DNA of 39,367 nt from 4484-232 sp964486555 (GCA_964486555.1 CAZANP010000012.1:1-39367), one strand, 5' to 3'. Positions 8,273-16,785 are shown, counted from the first letter of the stretch. Notes: a model not told the origin generated them from the sequence alone. Numbers and translations are program-made.

Positions 8273-9185
8273 ATGAAGAAATTTTTAGTGCTTTTCCTGG
8301 TTGCGATACTCGTTCTGCTGACCATGATAACAGTTCCCATGCTAACAAACAGTTTAATGTGTGATCCCGGGGACGACAGNNNNNNNNNNNNNNNNNNNNN
8401 NNNNNNNNNNNNNNNNNNNNNNNNNNNNNNNNNNNNNNNNNNNNNNNNNNNNNNNNNNNNNNNNNNNNNNNNNNNNNNNATACACTTTCAATGAAATGGA
8501 TATACAGATAATAAGAAACTTCGTGAAATTCGTGGAATGCTTTTACAACACAAGAGGTGTGAAAGATGGATTCGAAAACATGGCTCGCGTTCTGGTAAAG
8601 ATGCTCGAATATCACGATACCAATATAAAGGGCCATTCAGAGAGAGTAGCTTGGCTTTCTATGAAAATAGCAGAATTCATGGGGATGGATAAAGAGAAGA
8701 TTTGTGAGATTTACTGGGCGGGTTACCTTCACGATGTGGGTAAAATCTTCGTGCCTCAAAGTATATTGAATAAACAAACCAAGTTGAGCTATGAGGAATA
8801 TGAAGTGGTAAAGGAGCATCCTGTGAAAAGCGCTGAGATCCTCGCTGAAATCTTTTGTCCCGGAGAAATCATAGAGATCGTTAAATACCATCATGAAAGA
8901 TGGGATGGTAGAGGTTATCCAGAAGGTTTGAGAAATTTCGATATACCGTTGGGATCGAGGATTGTCGCCGTTGCCGACGCTTACGATGCCATGATAAGTC
9001 CAAGATCGTACAGAAAGCCTTTAAGTGTAGAGAAAGCAATAGAGGAGCTAAAATCGAATTCCAACTCTCAATTCGATCCGAACATTGTGGAGATTTTCCT
9101 GAGAATCATAACCTATGATCGTATACCGATGCCGTATAACTTTGGAAGTATGAGTTTGTATCAGGAAACACCCATGACTAAATAA
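8273..9185 (+). CDS. HD-GYP domain phosphodiesterase, interrupted by assembly gap
   Basis: The gene is split by 100 N (8380-8479). Before the gap, an ATG after GAGGAG encodes a basic-hydrophobic membrane anchor or signal sequence (MKKFLVLFLVAILVLLTMIT). After the gap, the frame ending at 9185 encodes a full HD-GYP domain: HSERVAWL, the HD dyad in YLHDVGKIF, HPVKSAEIL, and the GYP motif in HHERWDGRGYP. Such enzymes hydrolyse cyclic di-GMP (some c-di-AMP or cGAMP), and the metal ligands all look intact. The two parts are in different frames with the placeholder as drawn. They join only if the true gap length is a multiple of three, so one gene is likely but not proven. The missing part probably holds an extracytoplasmic or membrane sensor. 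Confidence 0.75.
8380..8479. other. assembly gap (100 N)
   Basis: A run of exactly 100 undetermined bases, a conventional placeholder for a scaffold gap of unknown size. It interrupts the HD-GYP gene between its membrane anchor and its catalytic domain. Confidence 0.99.
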
Positions 9186-9228
9186 AATGTTCCTTCGCCT
9201 CCTCGTAACCTTAATATATTAAAATCTT

Positions 9229-9254
9229 AGGCAGGGTTCTGCCTTTTTCTTTTG
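9229..9254 (+). terminator. Rho-independent terminator after the HD-GYP gene
   Basis: AGGCAG (9229-9234) and CTGCCT (9239-9244) form a six-base-pair stem with a GGTT loop, followed by a T-rich tail (TTTTCTTTTG, 9245-9254). It lies 44 bases after the HD-GYP stop and just before the ribosome binding site of the oxidoreductase gene. Confidence 0.75.
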
Positions 9255-9286
9255 TTCCATACCCCAATACGAGGAGGGAGGGTGAG

Positions 9287-10534
9287 TTGAACCCATACAG
9301 GATAATAATCGTTGGAGCTGGAAACAGAGGGTACGAAGTCTATGGGAGGTACATTTTGAAGAACCCAAACGTGATGAAAGCTGTTGCTGTTGCAGAACCA
9401 ATTGATGAAAGAAGAGAACGTTTGGCCATGGAACATGGTATACTAAAAGAACTGTGTTTCAAGACATGGGAAGAGGTCTTTGAGAAAGAAAAATTTGCCG
9501 ATGGCGTTATAATAGCGACGATGGATAGAATGCACGTTGAACCCGCTGTGAAAGCTTTAGAGAAGGGATATCATGTGTTACTCGAAAAGCCCATAGCGGT
9601 GGATATCGATGGTTTGAGAAAGTTGTTTCATTCCACGAAGAAAGCGGAATCCTCCGTCACAGTCGCTCACGTTTTGAGATACACTCCCTTTTTCAGGAAG
9701 ATAAAAGAATCTTTAAATCATATAGGGAAGATCGTGGGGATGAACCTCGTTGAGAACGTGGGATACTTTCATTTTGCACACAGTTTCGTAAGGGGTAACT
9801 GGAGAAATTCTGAAACTTCCGCTCCTTCGATTCTGGCCAAGAGCTGTCACGATATGGATATACTCTACTGGCTCGTTGAGAGCAACGCAAAGACGATTTC
9901 ATCTTTTGGGAACCTTGTTCACTTCAAACCGGAGAATTCTCCGAAAAACTCACCGGAGAGGTGCATATATGGCTGTCCTGTGGAAGATGATTGTCCGTAC
10001 GACGCCAAGAAGATATATCTCACCGACTACACGGGTTGGCCTGTCTCCGTTATCTCACTCGACATGTCTCTTCCCTCAAGAATAAAAGCTCTTCAAGATG
10101 GACCATACGGTAGGTGCGTTTACAGATGTGACAACAACGTTGCCGATCATCAGATAGTGAACATATTATTTGAAAATGGTGTATTCGCTTCGTTCACCAT
10201 GACGGCTTTCACAAGCAGAATCACCAGGATCATATACATATACGGAACACACGGTGAGATCTTTGGAGATTTGGAGAAAGGGTTGATTAAGATATTCAAA
10301 TTTGGAGGAGAAGAGATAACGATGAATGTTAAAGCATCTGGTGGGCACTCAGGTGGAGATGAAGGAGTCATGAAGGAATTCCTGAAAGTGTTGAAAGGAG
10401 AGAAAAAAGAACCTTTGACATCCATTGAAGCTTCTGTGGAGAGTCACATAATGGCACTGGCTGCTGAAGAATCGAGAAAGAATGGTGGAAAACCCATAGA
10501 ACTGGAAACTCTCAGGTCGCAGGTTTTGAATTGA
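9287..10534 (+). CDS. Gfo/Idh/MocA-family NAD(P)-dependent oxidoreductase
   Basis: The 415-residue protein has the N-terminal Rossmann motif IIIVGAGNRG (6-15), the family EKP motif in LLEKPIAVD (about 98-106), and the SCHDMDILYW segment (about 186-195) that carries the catalytic histidine in this family. These enzymes oxidise or reduce sugars, inositols and related polyols; the substrate here cannot be named. A cysteine-rich insertion has Cys226, Cys230, Cys236, Cys277 and Cys281 (RCIYGCPVEDDCP and RCVYRC), which could bind a metal or form disulfides. The start is a TTG at 9287 preceded by GAGGAGGGAGG (9271-9281); no ATG or GTG nearby is in frame with such a site. It stands alone, 38 bases from the SUF-like pair. 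Confidence 0.9.
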   Translation: MNPYRIIIVGAGNRGYEVYGRYILKNPNVMKAVAVAEPIDERRERLAMEHGILKELCFKTWEEVFEKEKFADGVIIATMDRMHVEPAVKALEKGYHVLLEKPIAVDIDGLRKLFHSTKKAESSVTVAHVLRYTPFFRKIKESLNHIGKIVGMNLVENVGYFHFAHSFVRGNWRNSETSAPSILAKSCHDMDILYWLVESNAKTISSFGNLVHFKPENSPKNSPERCIYGCPVEDDCPYDAKKIYLTDYTGWPVSVISLDMSLPSRIKALQDGPYGRCVYRCDNNVADHQIVNILFENGVFASFTMTAFTSRITRIIYIYGTHGEIFGDLEKGLIKIFKFGGEEITMNVKASGGHSGGDEGVMKEFLKVLKGEKKEPLTSIEASVESHIMALAAEESRKNGGKPIELETLRSQVLN

Positions 10535-10572
10535 TCGGAAGGATCGTATAATCTTTCAAACGAGGTGTTAAC

Positions 10573-11307
10573 ATGTTGGAACTCAGAGATATAGATTTCG
10601 AAGTTGAGGGAAAGAGGATACTGAGAAAGATCACGATGAAATTTGAGGAAGGAAAGAAATACTCCATACTCGGTATGAATGGAGCAGGGAAAAGCACCAT
10701 TGCTTACGTTATAATGGGGCTTGAAGGATACAAACCAACTGCTGGAAAGATATACCTCGATGGGGAAGATATAACCGATCTACCAGTTTCTGAAAGAGCC
10801 AAAAGGGGTATAACCCTTTTGTGGCAAGAACCTGCAAGATTCAGAGGACTCACCGTTAAAGACTATCTAACACTTGGAGGAAAGTTAAATATAAGAAAAG
10901 ATGAAATAGCCCAGATTTTGGAACTCGTAGGCCTTTCCCCTCTGCTCTACATGAACAGAACGGTAGATGAGGGTCTGAGTGGCGGTGAGAGGAAAAGAAT
11001 AGAATTGGCATCTGTTCTCCTTCTAGAACCTCGCTACGCGATACTAGATGAACCTGATTCGGGTATAGACATAATGTCTTTGGATATGATAAAGAACGTG
11101 ATAGATTGGATCTCTGATCACGGCGGAACCCCTATCCTCATAACTCACAGAGAGGAAGTGGCGTTGGAAACAGATGAGAGCTACCTCGTATGCAGGGGTA
11201 TCATCCTGAAAAGGGGAAAATCCAAGGATCTCGTTGAGTATTACAGGACAACGTGTGATAAGTGTGATCATATAAACTTACCTGTCGAAAAGGTGGAAAG
11301 AAGATGA
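10573..11307 (+). CDS. SufC-like ABC ATPase (minimal SUF/SMS system)
   Basis: This soluble ABC ATPase of 244 residues has Walker A GMNGAGKST, signature LSGGERKRIELASVLLLEP and Walker B AILDEPDSGIDIMSLDMI, the last close to the SufC form (LDE.DSGLD). SufC drives conformational change of the SufB/SufD scaffold during Fe-S cluster assembly. Its partner follows immediately, overlapping by four bases (ATGA), and is a SufB/D-like protein. No membrane protein is nearby, so this is not a transporter ATPase. An unusual C-terminal tail carries a CxxC (Cys228 and Cys231 in TTCDKCDHINL). The gene matches the two-gene 'SUF-like minimal system' described in archaea and anaerobic bacteria; symbols such as smsC have been used for it. 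Confidence 0.85.
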   Translation: MLELRDIDFEVEGKRILRKITMKFEEGKKYSILGMNGAGKSTIAYVIMGLEGYKPTAGKIYLDGEDITDLPVSERAKRGITLLWQEPARFRGLTVKDYLTLGGKLNIRKDEIAQILELVGLSPLLYMNRTVDEGLSGGERKRIELASVLLLEPRYAILDEPDSGIDIMSLDMIKNVIDWISDHGGTPILITHREEVALETDESYLVCRGIILKRGKSKDLVEYYRTTCDKCDHINLPVEKVERR

Positions 11308-12248
11308 TGGATTACAGCAAGGAATTCGAGATGATCGTTAAAGCGTATGAAAAAAGCGGAGGGAACGTGTCGAATCTTTTGAGGAAAGATATCGCTTCCA
11401 TAATAATAAACGGTGATAGAGTGATCGGTTTAAACAGTGTCCAAGGAGTTGAATTAAAACCTCAAAAGATCGAAAATGGTGTTTCCGTGGATATGAGAAT
11501 AAAAGGATCGATAAAGAATCCCATTCACATATGCACAGGATACGTTGGGAAAAGAGGGTATCAGAAAGTGATATTCAACATAACGGTCGAGAAGAATTCC
11601 AGTGTCAGCTTCATATCGCACTGTTCCTTCCCATGGTCAGAGGATTTCACACACGATGCCGAGATGTATGTTCACATCGAACCTGGTGGAAAGATGGAGT
11701 ACAGGGACGAGCATTTTCACAGTGAAAGTGGAAAGATAAATTTCATATCGAAAGTGAAAGCCGTTGTCGAAAAGGGAGGATACTTTGCTGATTTCTTCAG
11801 GTTGACTAAGACGAGAGTGGGGAAAATGGATCTATTCATGGAAATATCTCTAGGTGAAGAAGCTGTGGGACATTTAGATGCAACGGTAAGAGCGTCAAAA
11901 GATGACAATGTTTCGATAAAAGAGATATTGAACTTGGATGGGAAAGGATCCAGAGGAATAGCGAAAACCACAGCTGTGGCTCTGGATAAAGCAAGGGTCA
12001 CGGTTATCAACGAAGCTTATGGAAACGCCGAAGGAACCAAGGGGCACGTCGTGTGTGAAGAGATAACGAAAGGAGAAGGAGTGATAGTGAACGCATCTCC
12101 CATTCTTGAAGTTAGAAACGAAAGATCCGAGCTGACACACGAAGCTTCCATCGGAAGGGTGAATCAAAAGCAACTTGAAACGTTGATGGCAAAGGGTCTT
12201 TCAGAGGAAGAAGCCACAAACCTCATCATAAAGGGAATCGTTGGATGA
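11304..12248 (+). CDS. SufB/SufD-like Fe-S scaffold protein (minimal SUF/SMS system)
   Basis: This 314-residue protein is a short SufB/SufD homologue. The C-terminal half is the beta-helical core with HVVCEEITKGEGVIVNASP (Cys251), followed by LTHEASIGRV and a helix LETLMAKGLSEEEATNLII, the classical SufB/D ending. It is much shorter than E. coli SufB because the N-terminal extension is missing. Other cysteines are Cys77 and Cys107. Cys251 sits where a SufB cluster-ligand cysteine is expected, but I could not align it rigorously. It probably homodimerises and works with the upstream ATPase. No cysteine desulfurase is encoded nearby. It ends directly against the convergent HAD gene with no spacer and no visible terminator. 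Confidence 0.85.
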   Translation: MMDYSKEFEMIVKAYEKSGGNVSNLLRKDIASIIINGDRVIGLNSVQGVELKPQKIENGVSVDMRIKGSIKNPIHICTGYVGKRGYQKVIFNITVEKNSSVSFISHCSFPWSEDFTHDAEMYVHIEPGGKMEYRDEHFHSESGKINFISKVKAVVEKGGYFADFFRLTKTRVGKMDLFMEISLGEEAVGHLDATVRASKDDNVSIKEILNLDGKGSRGIAKTTAVALDKARVTVINEAYGNAEGTKGHVVCEEITKGEGVIVNASPILEVRNERSELTHEASIGRVNQKQLETLMAKGLSEEEATNLIIKGIVG

Positions 12249-13028
12249 TCATAGTATTTTCGCAATCTCTCCAAGATCTCTCACAACAAGGTCTGGTTTC
12301 ACATCAGAGTTTTTCAAATCTTCGAGAGTTGTTTCACCTGTTAAAACCAGTATGGTGAGTATGTTGGAATTTTTCCCCAGCTTTATATCCGTGTAGAGTC
12401 TGTCCCCCACGATCGCCACCTGGTCTTTAGTGAAACCGTACCTATTTAAGAGCATCTCGATCATCATAGGATTTGGCTTTCCAACTATGAAATCGGGTTC
12501 TCTACCCGTCGAAGCTTTTATGGCCGATATGAAAGATCCAGCATCTGGTATTAAACCTTCTTCAGAAGGACAGTTTATATCAGGGTGAGTTGCAATGTAA
12601 AGCAATCCCTTTCTCAAGAGAAGACATGCTTTTTTCAATTTTTCATAGGTTAAAGTCGTATCGAATCCGAGAACCACCATCTGAGGGTCATCTTCAACGA
12701 TGAGGTGTCCGAAGTTCTCAAAGATCTTCGAGAGAGAAGGAGTCCCTAGCAGGAATATACGGGATCTGCCGTATTCTTTCAAAATGTACATCGCTGTCGC
12801 TTCACCTGAGGTGAATATATCGTCTTTTCCAATGTTCACACCCATCTTTTTCAACTTTTCGGCGTATTCTTCCGGCCCTTTCGAAGAATTGTTCGTCAAA
12901 AAAACGTATTTTCTACCTGTCTTACGAATTCTATCAGCAAACACGAGAGAAGATGGAAAGACTCTGTTACCAAGGTAGAACGTTCCATCCATATCCAGAA
13001 CGAAGAGTTTTATTCTTTCCAGTGTCAT
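12249..13028 (-). CDS. HAD-superfamily phosphatase, NagD/p-nitrophenylphosphatase type
   Basis: The protein has the HAD motifs in order: VLDMDGTFYLG (nucleophile Asp in DMDGT), FLTNNSSKGPEEYA (motif II), a cap region between them and GKPNPMMIEMLLNRYG (Lys of motif III), and IVGDRLYTDIKLGKNS (acidic motif IV). This is subclass IIA (NagD-like), broad-range phosphatases acting on sugar phosphates, nucleotides or phosphoglycolate. It is the last gene of a six-gene minus-strand operon, with its ATG overlapping the rlmB stop (ATGA) and GGAGGATGAAAGG as ribosome binding site. The physiological substrate is unknown; a role in nucleotide or sugar-phosphate housekeeping fits the operon's first gene, purine nucleoside phosphorylase. 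Confidence 0.9.
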   Translation of the reverse strand: MTLERIKLFVLDMDGTFYLGNRVFPSSLVFADRIRKTGRKYVFLTNNSSKGPEEYAEKLKKMGVNIGKDDIFTSGEATAMYILKEYGRSRIFLLGTPSLSKIFENFGHLIVEDDPQMVVLGFDTTLTYEKLKKACLLLRKGLLYIATHPDINCPSEEGLIPDAGSFISAIKASTGREPDFIVGKPNPMMIEMLLNRYGFTKDQVAIVGDRLYTDIKLGKNSNILTILVLTGETTLEDLKNSDVKPDLVVRDLGEIAKIL

Positions 13029-13741
13029 CCTTTCATCCTCCGCTGTCTCCTTATCTCAAAGAGAATAATGCCAGCACTTACTGAAACATTGAGGGATTCA
13101 ACGGAATTTTCCATGGGTATGCCTATCACACCATCGCATCTATCTTTAACGAGCTTCCCAAGCCCTTTTCCTTCGCTTCCAAAAACGACACCTATCGAAC
13201 CTGTGAGATTTTCTTCGTAATAAGGTTTTCCATCCATATCCACAGCATAAACCCATACATCTCTTTCTTTTAAAATCTCTATCGTTCTTGCAAGGTTCGT
13301 AACGATCACTATGGGTATCTTGAAAACAGTCCCTGCAGATACTTTCACAACAGCCGGTGTCACTTTAACCGATCTGTCTTTTGGTACGATCACACCGTTT
13401 GCTCCAGCTCCAGCTGCGGATCTTATGATGGCTCCTAAATTGTGCGGATCCTGGATGTGGTCCAAAAGCACAAGAAACGGCTCTTTCACATTCAAAATCT
13501 CTTCCAGATCAGAATACTTGAAATCTTCTATATCTATTACGACTCCTTGATGCCCTTTTCCCACCATACTCGTAAGCTTTTCTTTATTGACGAAATCGTA
13601 TTTTATACCTCTTCTTTCGATTTCTTCCACAAGTTCAAGAAAACCTTTTTCATATCTTTCCAATTTTGCGAAAAAAACTTTTTTAATCTTGATACCAGAC
13701 CTTAGGGCTTCTTCCAATATCCTCCTTCCGTAGATCCTCAA
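13025..13741 (-). CDS. rlmB: TrmH/SpoU-family rRNA 2'-O-methyltransferase (RlmB type)
   Basis: A SPOUT-class RNA 2'-O-ribose methyltransferase with the N-terminal RNA-binding domain (IYGRRILEEALRSG to HQGVVIDIE) and the knotted catalytic domain. Motif 1 is LVLLDHIQDPHNLGAIIRSA, motif 2 is IGVVFGSEGKGLGKLVKD, and motif 3 is IPMENSVESLNVSVSAGI. RlmB methylates G2251 of 23S rRNA (E. coli numbering); other members act on tRNA, so the target is likely but not certain. The start is TTG, overlapping the mrnC stop as TTGA. Its place next to Mini-RNase III, a 23S rRNA maturation enzyme, supports an rRNA target. Confidence 0.9.
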   Translation of the reverse strand: MRIYGRRILEEALRSGIKIKKVFFAKLERYEKGFLELVEEIERRGIKYDFVNKEKLTSMVGKGHQGVVIDIEDFKYSDLEEILNVKEPFLVLLDHIQDPHNLGAIIRSAAGAGANGVIVPKDRSVKVTPAVVKVSAGTVFKIPIVIVTNLARTIEILKERDVWVYAVDMDGKPYYEENLTGSIGVVFGSEGKGLGKLVKDRCDGVIGIPMENSVESLNVSVSAGIILFEIRRQRRMKG

Positions 13742-14118
13742 CTTCTTTCCACCTTCGTCATCAGAATATCCATTATTCTCCTTTCTCTCCTAGAGATGTA
13801 AAGGTAACCTATTAAAGCTTCAAAACCTGTGCTTTTTCTATACAAAGGGTCGTTCCCGTACCTTTTTGCTGATTTCGAATTCATAGCTCTCTTCACAACA
13901 TCTCTTTCCTCTTCAGACAAATCTTCCCATACTCTTTCAAGGAGCTTTGCCTGTCCATTTCTCGATGTGATGCTTTTCACCCTAGAGCTTATGACCCCAA
14001 CTTTATAGGATCCGAGAAAATGGACTCTGTAGAAGAGTTCCATCACCGAATCTCCAAGGTAAGCCAATGTAGCAATAGGAACTCTTTTGATGTCCACTTT
14101 GGGAACTTCAAACAGCAA
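13738..14118 (-). CDS. mrnC: Mini-ribonuclease III
   Basis: Mini-III is a dimeric RNase III-type endonuclease lacking the dsRNA-binding domain; in Bacillus it trims the ends of 23S rRNA precursors. The 126-residue protein shows the nuclease motif ATLAYLGDSVMELFYRVHF with the catalytic Asp at residue 23 (the same number as in B. subtilis), the KSITSRNGQAK helix, and GFEALIGYLYISRR carrying the second acidic site. The start codon is TTG at 14118, seven bases after GGAGG; the longer consensus GGAGGTGA is present. It overlaps rlmB by four bases. Confidence 0.93.
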   Translation of the reverse strand: MLFEVPKVDIKRVPIATLAYLGDSVMELFYRVHFLGSYKVGVISSRVKSITSRNGQAKLLERVWEDLSEEERDVVKRAMNSKSAKRYGNDPLYRKSTGFEALIGYLYISRRERRIMDILMTKVERS

Positions 14119-14133
14119 TACTTCACCTCCCTG

Positions 14134-15102
14134 TCAACCATGCAAGCTTTCGTAGATACAGGTTATCATGTAGTCTCTATCTGTCATATATTTTGAAAGG
14201 CTATCTTCCAAAAACTGTATTGGAAGAATGTTTTCGGGCAGCCTAGGAATGGGGAGATCAGCTGTCAGAGTGGGCAGGATTTTTCTCAATGAATCGAATG
14301 TTTTCCCTATATCCTCTTTCAGAGCCTCTAGATCCTCTTCCTTCACCAAAGCCTCCATCCTGACAAGTCCTTTAAGTCCCTTTGAATCCACGAGTTTCAA
14401 ATAGGTTCCCACTTTTAAGGCCTTGAGGTTGCCGTGGACCCTCCAGATGAACATCCTACTCCTTTCACTTTTTCTCATACCATAATAGTTCTTGAACGTT
14501 GCATGGGAAAAACCTGTTGCCATTATGTTCTTCACAAGCCCAACAGGTCCTCTTCCAGGTTTGAAATACATATCCTCTATATCGGGAAGAGTTCCATCTT
14601 TAACCACCAAGGCTCTGTTGTATTCGTTGAGAGCTTCTATGACCGCTCCTTTTTCATACTCTCTAAGGACCGAATCGACAGAATCATGACAATCTTTCCC
14701 TCTCATGAATATCTCAAAAACGTAGTTCTTGACGAATACTCTATCCATATCCCTCCCGTAAAAATTCCTGAAATCTTCAGGAAAACCCAGTATCTTCAAA
14801 ACTTTTGGAGGATTCTCAGGTGAGAAGAGAGGATACACCCCCCTCTCCTTTTCCCACATGACTCCTCCAACAGCTATCTCAGAAAAAATCCCTGTGAACG
14901 GCCCAAACATGGCTGATAGAAAACTTCTTCTCTTTCCATCGATGAAAACGATTCTTTTGATCTCGATACCCTCTCCAGGCTTGTCATTTTCCACGATAGT
15001 GTATCTCTCAACCTGTCTTATATTTCTCAAAGTAGGGTTTTCTATCTCGTGTATGACAGGCTCCATCTTTGTTATCAGATTCTTCAATTCCGACAATTTC
15101 AT
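14134..15102 (-). CDS. NurA-like nuclease domain protein
   Basis: The 322-residue protein resembles NurA, an RNase H-fold 5'-3' nuclease that works with the HerA translocase in DNA end resection in archaea and some bacteria. The signals are an early acidic motif IVFIDGKRR (Asp55), a second one LVVKDGTLPD (Asp169), and GPVGLVKN (Lys191), matching the typical order 'VDGS...DGSL...GVSK'. The rest is diverged. Its ribosome binding site GAGGTGAT is eight bases from the ATG. It sits in an RNA-processing/purine operon and no herA is visible, so its partner must be elsewhere or it acts alone. Confidence in the family is moderate. Confidence 0.6.
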   Translation of the reverse strand: MKLSELKNLITKMEPVIHEIENPTLRNIRQVERYTIVENDKPGEGIEIKRIVFIDGKRRSFLSAMFGPFTGIFSEIAVGGVMWEKERGVYPLFSPENPPKVLKILGFPEDFRNFYGRDMDRVFVKNYVFEIFMRGKDCHDSVDSVLREYEKGAVIEALNEYNRALVVKDGTLPDIEDMYFKPGRGPVGLVKNIMATGFSHATFKNYYGMRKSERSRMFIWRVHGNLKALKVGTYLKLVDSKGLKGLVRMEALVKEEDLEALKEDIGKTFDSLRKILPTLTADLPIPRLPENILPIQFLEDSLSKYMTDRDYMITCIYESLHG

Positions 15103-15107
15103 TCAGA

Positions 15108-15914
15108 TCACCTCAGAAGAACCCCCGCTATATTTTCAAGGATTTCAAAGTAGTCTTTCGCACTGGTCCCCAGAACGTCGACTTCTCTTATTTCCAACTT
15201 CGTCTCTTTGGAAAGAACCGTTAGTATTTTAGATGGTATGTTCTTTTCTTTGATCAGGTATTTTATCTTGTTCTTTCGGCAGAACCTAATAGCTTCCCTA
15301 ACCTTTTTCAAGGAAACTCCTTCACCATGACCTGTTTCAAGGAAAAACACATCAGATCCTAGAAACCTTCTGACGAAATGGTAAAGTGCTGGATGCGATT
15401 CAACAACAGGTTTTCCTCTTATACCTTCCAGTTTTCTGTAGAGATCATCTGAAAAGTTCATGAGCTTTTCGTAAAATTTCCAGAAGTTATCTCTGAACAC
15501 CTCCGATTTCTTTGGGAAAATTTCCGTCAGTTTTTCACATACCCTGTATGACATGATCGATACAAGCACAGGATCCAACCATATGTGAGGATTCTCACTG
15601 AAAGATTCCTCCAAGATCCCCTGTGAGAGAACCAGTACTTTATCCTTGAACGCACTTGAAACCTTGTCGAACCACTCCTCGAATCCCTTTCCAAGCAGAA
15701 TGATCAGATCGGCTTTCTCAAACTTCGTCATATCACTGATTTTAAGCTGATAAAGGTGGGGATTTACATTCGAAGGTATCAAAACCTTCAATTCCACCTC
15801 ATTCTGTACAATCTCCTTTACCATGAGGTAGATCGGATTTACGGAAACCACTATGAACGAAAACATGGAAAGGGGTAATAATGTTAGGAAAATCATCAGA
15901 GGTTTCTTCACCAT
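15108..15914 (-). CDS. ZnuA/TroA-type metal-binding lipoprotein-like periplasmic protein
   Basis: This is a cluster A-I solute-binding protein for Zn2+ or Mn2+. It has a hydrophobic N-terminal export signal, the NPHLYQLKISDM motif with the first metal-ligand His, NPHIWLDPVLVSIM with the second, an ESHPALYHFVRRF segment with the third, and an acidic C-terminal ligand region. The His-rich loop seen in many ZnuA proteins is absent. The frame opens at ATG 15923, but GAGGG is then directly adjacent to it; the ATG at 15914 has nine-base spacing and is my choice. No permease or ATPase for the transporter is nearby, and the gene is embedded in an operon of purine and RNA enzymes, so it is an orphan binding protein. 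There is no clear lipobox cysteine. Confidence 0.8.
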   Translation of the reverse strand: MVKKPLMIFLTLLPLSMFSFIVVSVNPIYLMVKEIVQNEVELKVLIPSNVNPHLYQLKISDMTKFEKADLIILLGKGFEEWFDKVSSAFKDKVLVLSQGILEESFSENPHIWLDPVLVSIMSYRVCEKLTEIFPKKSEVFRDNFWKFYEKLMNFSDDLYRKLEGIRGKPVVESHPALYHFVRRFLGSDVFFLETGHGEGVSLKKVREAIRFCRKNKIKYLIKEKNIPSKILTVLSKETKLEIREVDVLGTSAKDYFEILENIAGVLLR

Positions 15915-15926
15915 TTTCATCATCCC

Positions 15927-16757
15927 TCAAAGTTTTTTTACAACCTCTGATATTATTCGTGCCATGAGCTTTCCCGTTTTTTCCGCCACTTCCAGAACTT
16001 CTTCCGCTGTCAAAGGCTTCAGATCTTCTGGGACCGCCCTATCGGTTATAGCGGATATACCAAGGACCCTTATCCCCCCATGACGCGCAACTATGACCTC
16101 AGGTACCGTGGACATGCCCACAGCGTCCGCTCCGAAATGTCTCAACATCCTGAGTTCTGCGGGAGTTTCGAAATTTGGACCTGCAACGGCGACGTAAACA
16201 CCTTGATACACCGGTATACCCAATTCTTTGGCAGAATTGTAAGCCATCTGTCTGAGCTCTTTGTCGTAAGCTTCCGACATGTCGGGAAATCTTGGTCCCC
16301 ATTCATCGATGTTGGGTCCTCTGAGAGGATTGTCTCCCATGAAGTTTATGTGATCGGTGATTATCATGGGCCTTCCGATCTCAAAATCCGGGTTCAAACC
16401 ACCGGCTGCGTTCGTGACTATGAGGATCTCCACACCGAGTAATTGCATGACCCTGATGGGGAAGGTAACATCCCTCATGGAATAACCTTCGTAGTAATGG
16501 AACCTTCCGTCCATGAGCATTACAGGTTTTCCATGAAGTTCTCCAAAGATCAGTTCTCCCTTATGCCCAGGTGCTGTCGATACGGGAAATCCAGGTATAT
16601 CTTTGTAGGGTATCACCGTGGAATTTTCCGTCTCCTCCGCTATGACATGAAGGCCAGATCCAAGCACTATCGCGAATTTCGGGGTTTCAGTGATTTTATC
16701 TTTCAGATAGTCAACAGCTTCGTTCACTCTTTCAATGTATTCTTTGATGTTTTCCAA
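15927..16757 (-). CDS. purine nucleoside phosphorylase (trimeric type)
   Basis: The enzyme cleaves (deoxy)inosine or guanosine with phosphate to base plus (deoxy)ribose-1-phosphate for purine salvage. Diagnostic segments are FAIVLGSGLHVIAE (phosphate loop), PGHKGELIFGEL, MDGRFHYYEGY, TNAAGGLNPDFEIG, ITDHINFMGDNPLRGPN, VAVAGPNFETPAE and GADAVGMSTVPEVIVARH, all of the trimeric PNP (type II) group. The frame can be extended to a GTG at 16766, but that GTG lies inside the ribosome binding site GGAGGTGG; the TTG at 16757 has eight-base spacing and gives 276 residues. It is the first gene of the six-gene operon running down to 12249. Confidence 0.95.
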   Translation of the reverse strand: MENIKEYIERVNEAVDYLKDKITETPKFAIVLGSGLHVIAEETENSTVIPYKDIPGFPVSTAPGHKGELIFGELHGKPVMLMDGRFHYYEGYSMRDVTFPIRVMQLLGVEILIVTNAAGGLNPDFEIGRPMIITDHINFMGDNPLRGPNIDEWGPRFPDMSEAYDKELRQMAYNSAKELGIPVYQGVYVAVAGPNFETPAELRMLRHFGADAVGMSTVPEVIVARHGGIRVLGISAITDRAVPEDLKPLTAEEVLEVAEKTGKLMARIISEVVKKL

Positions 16758-16785
16758 GGGGACCACCTCCTATAGGAATTTATCA

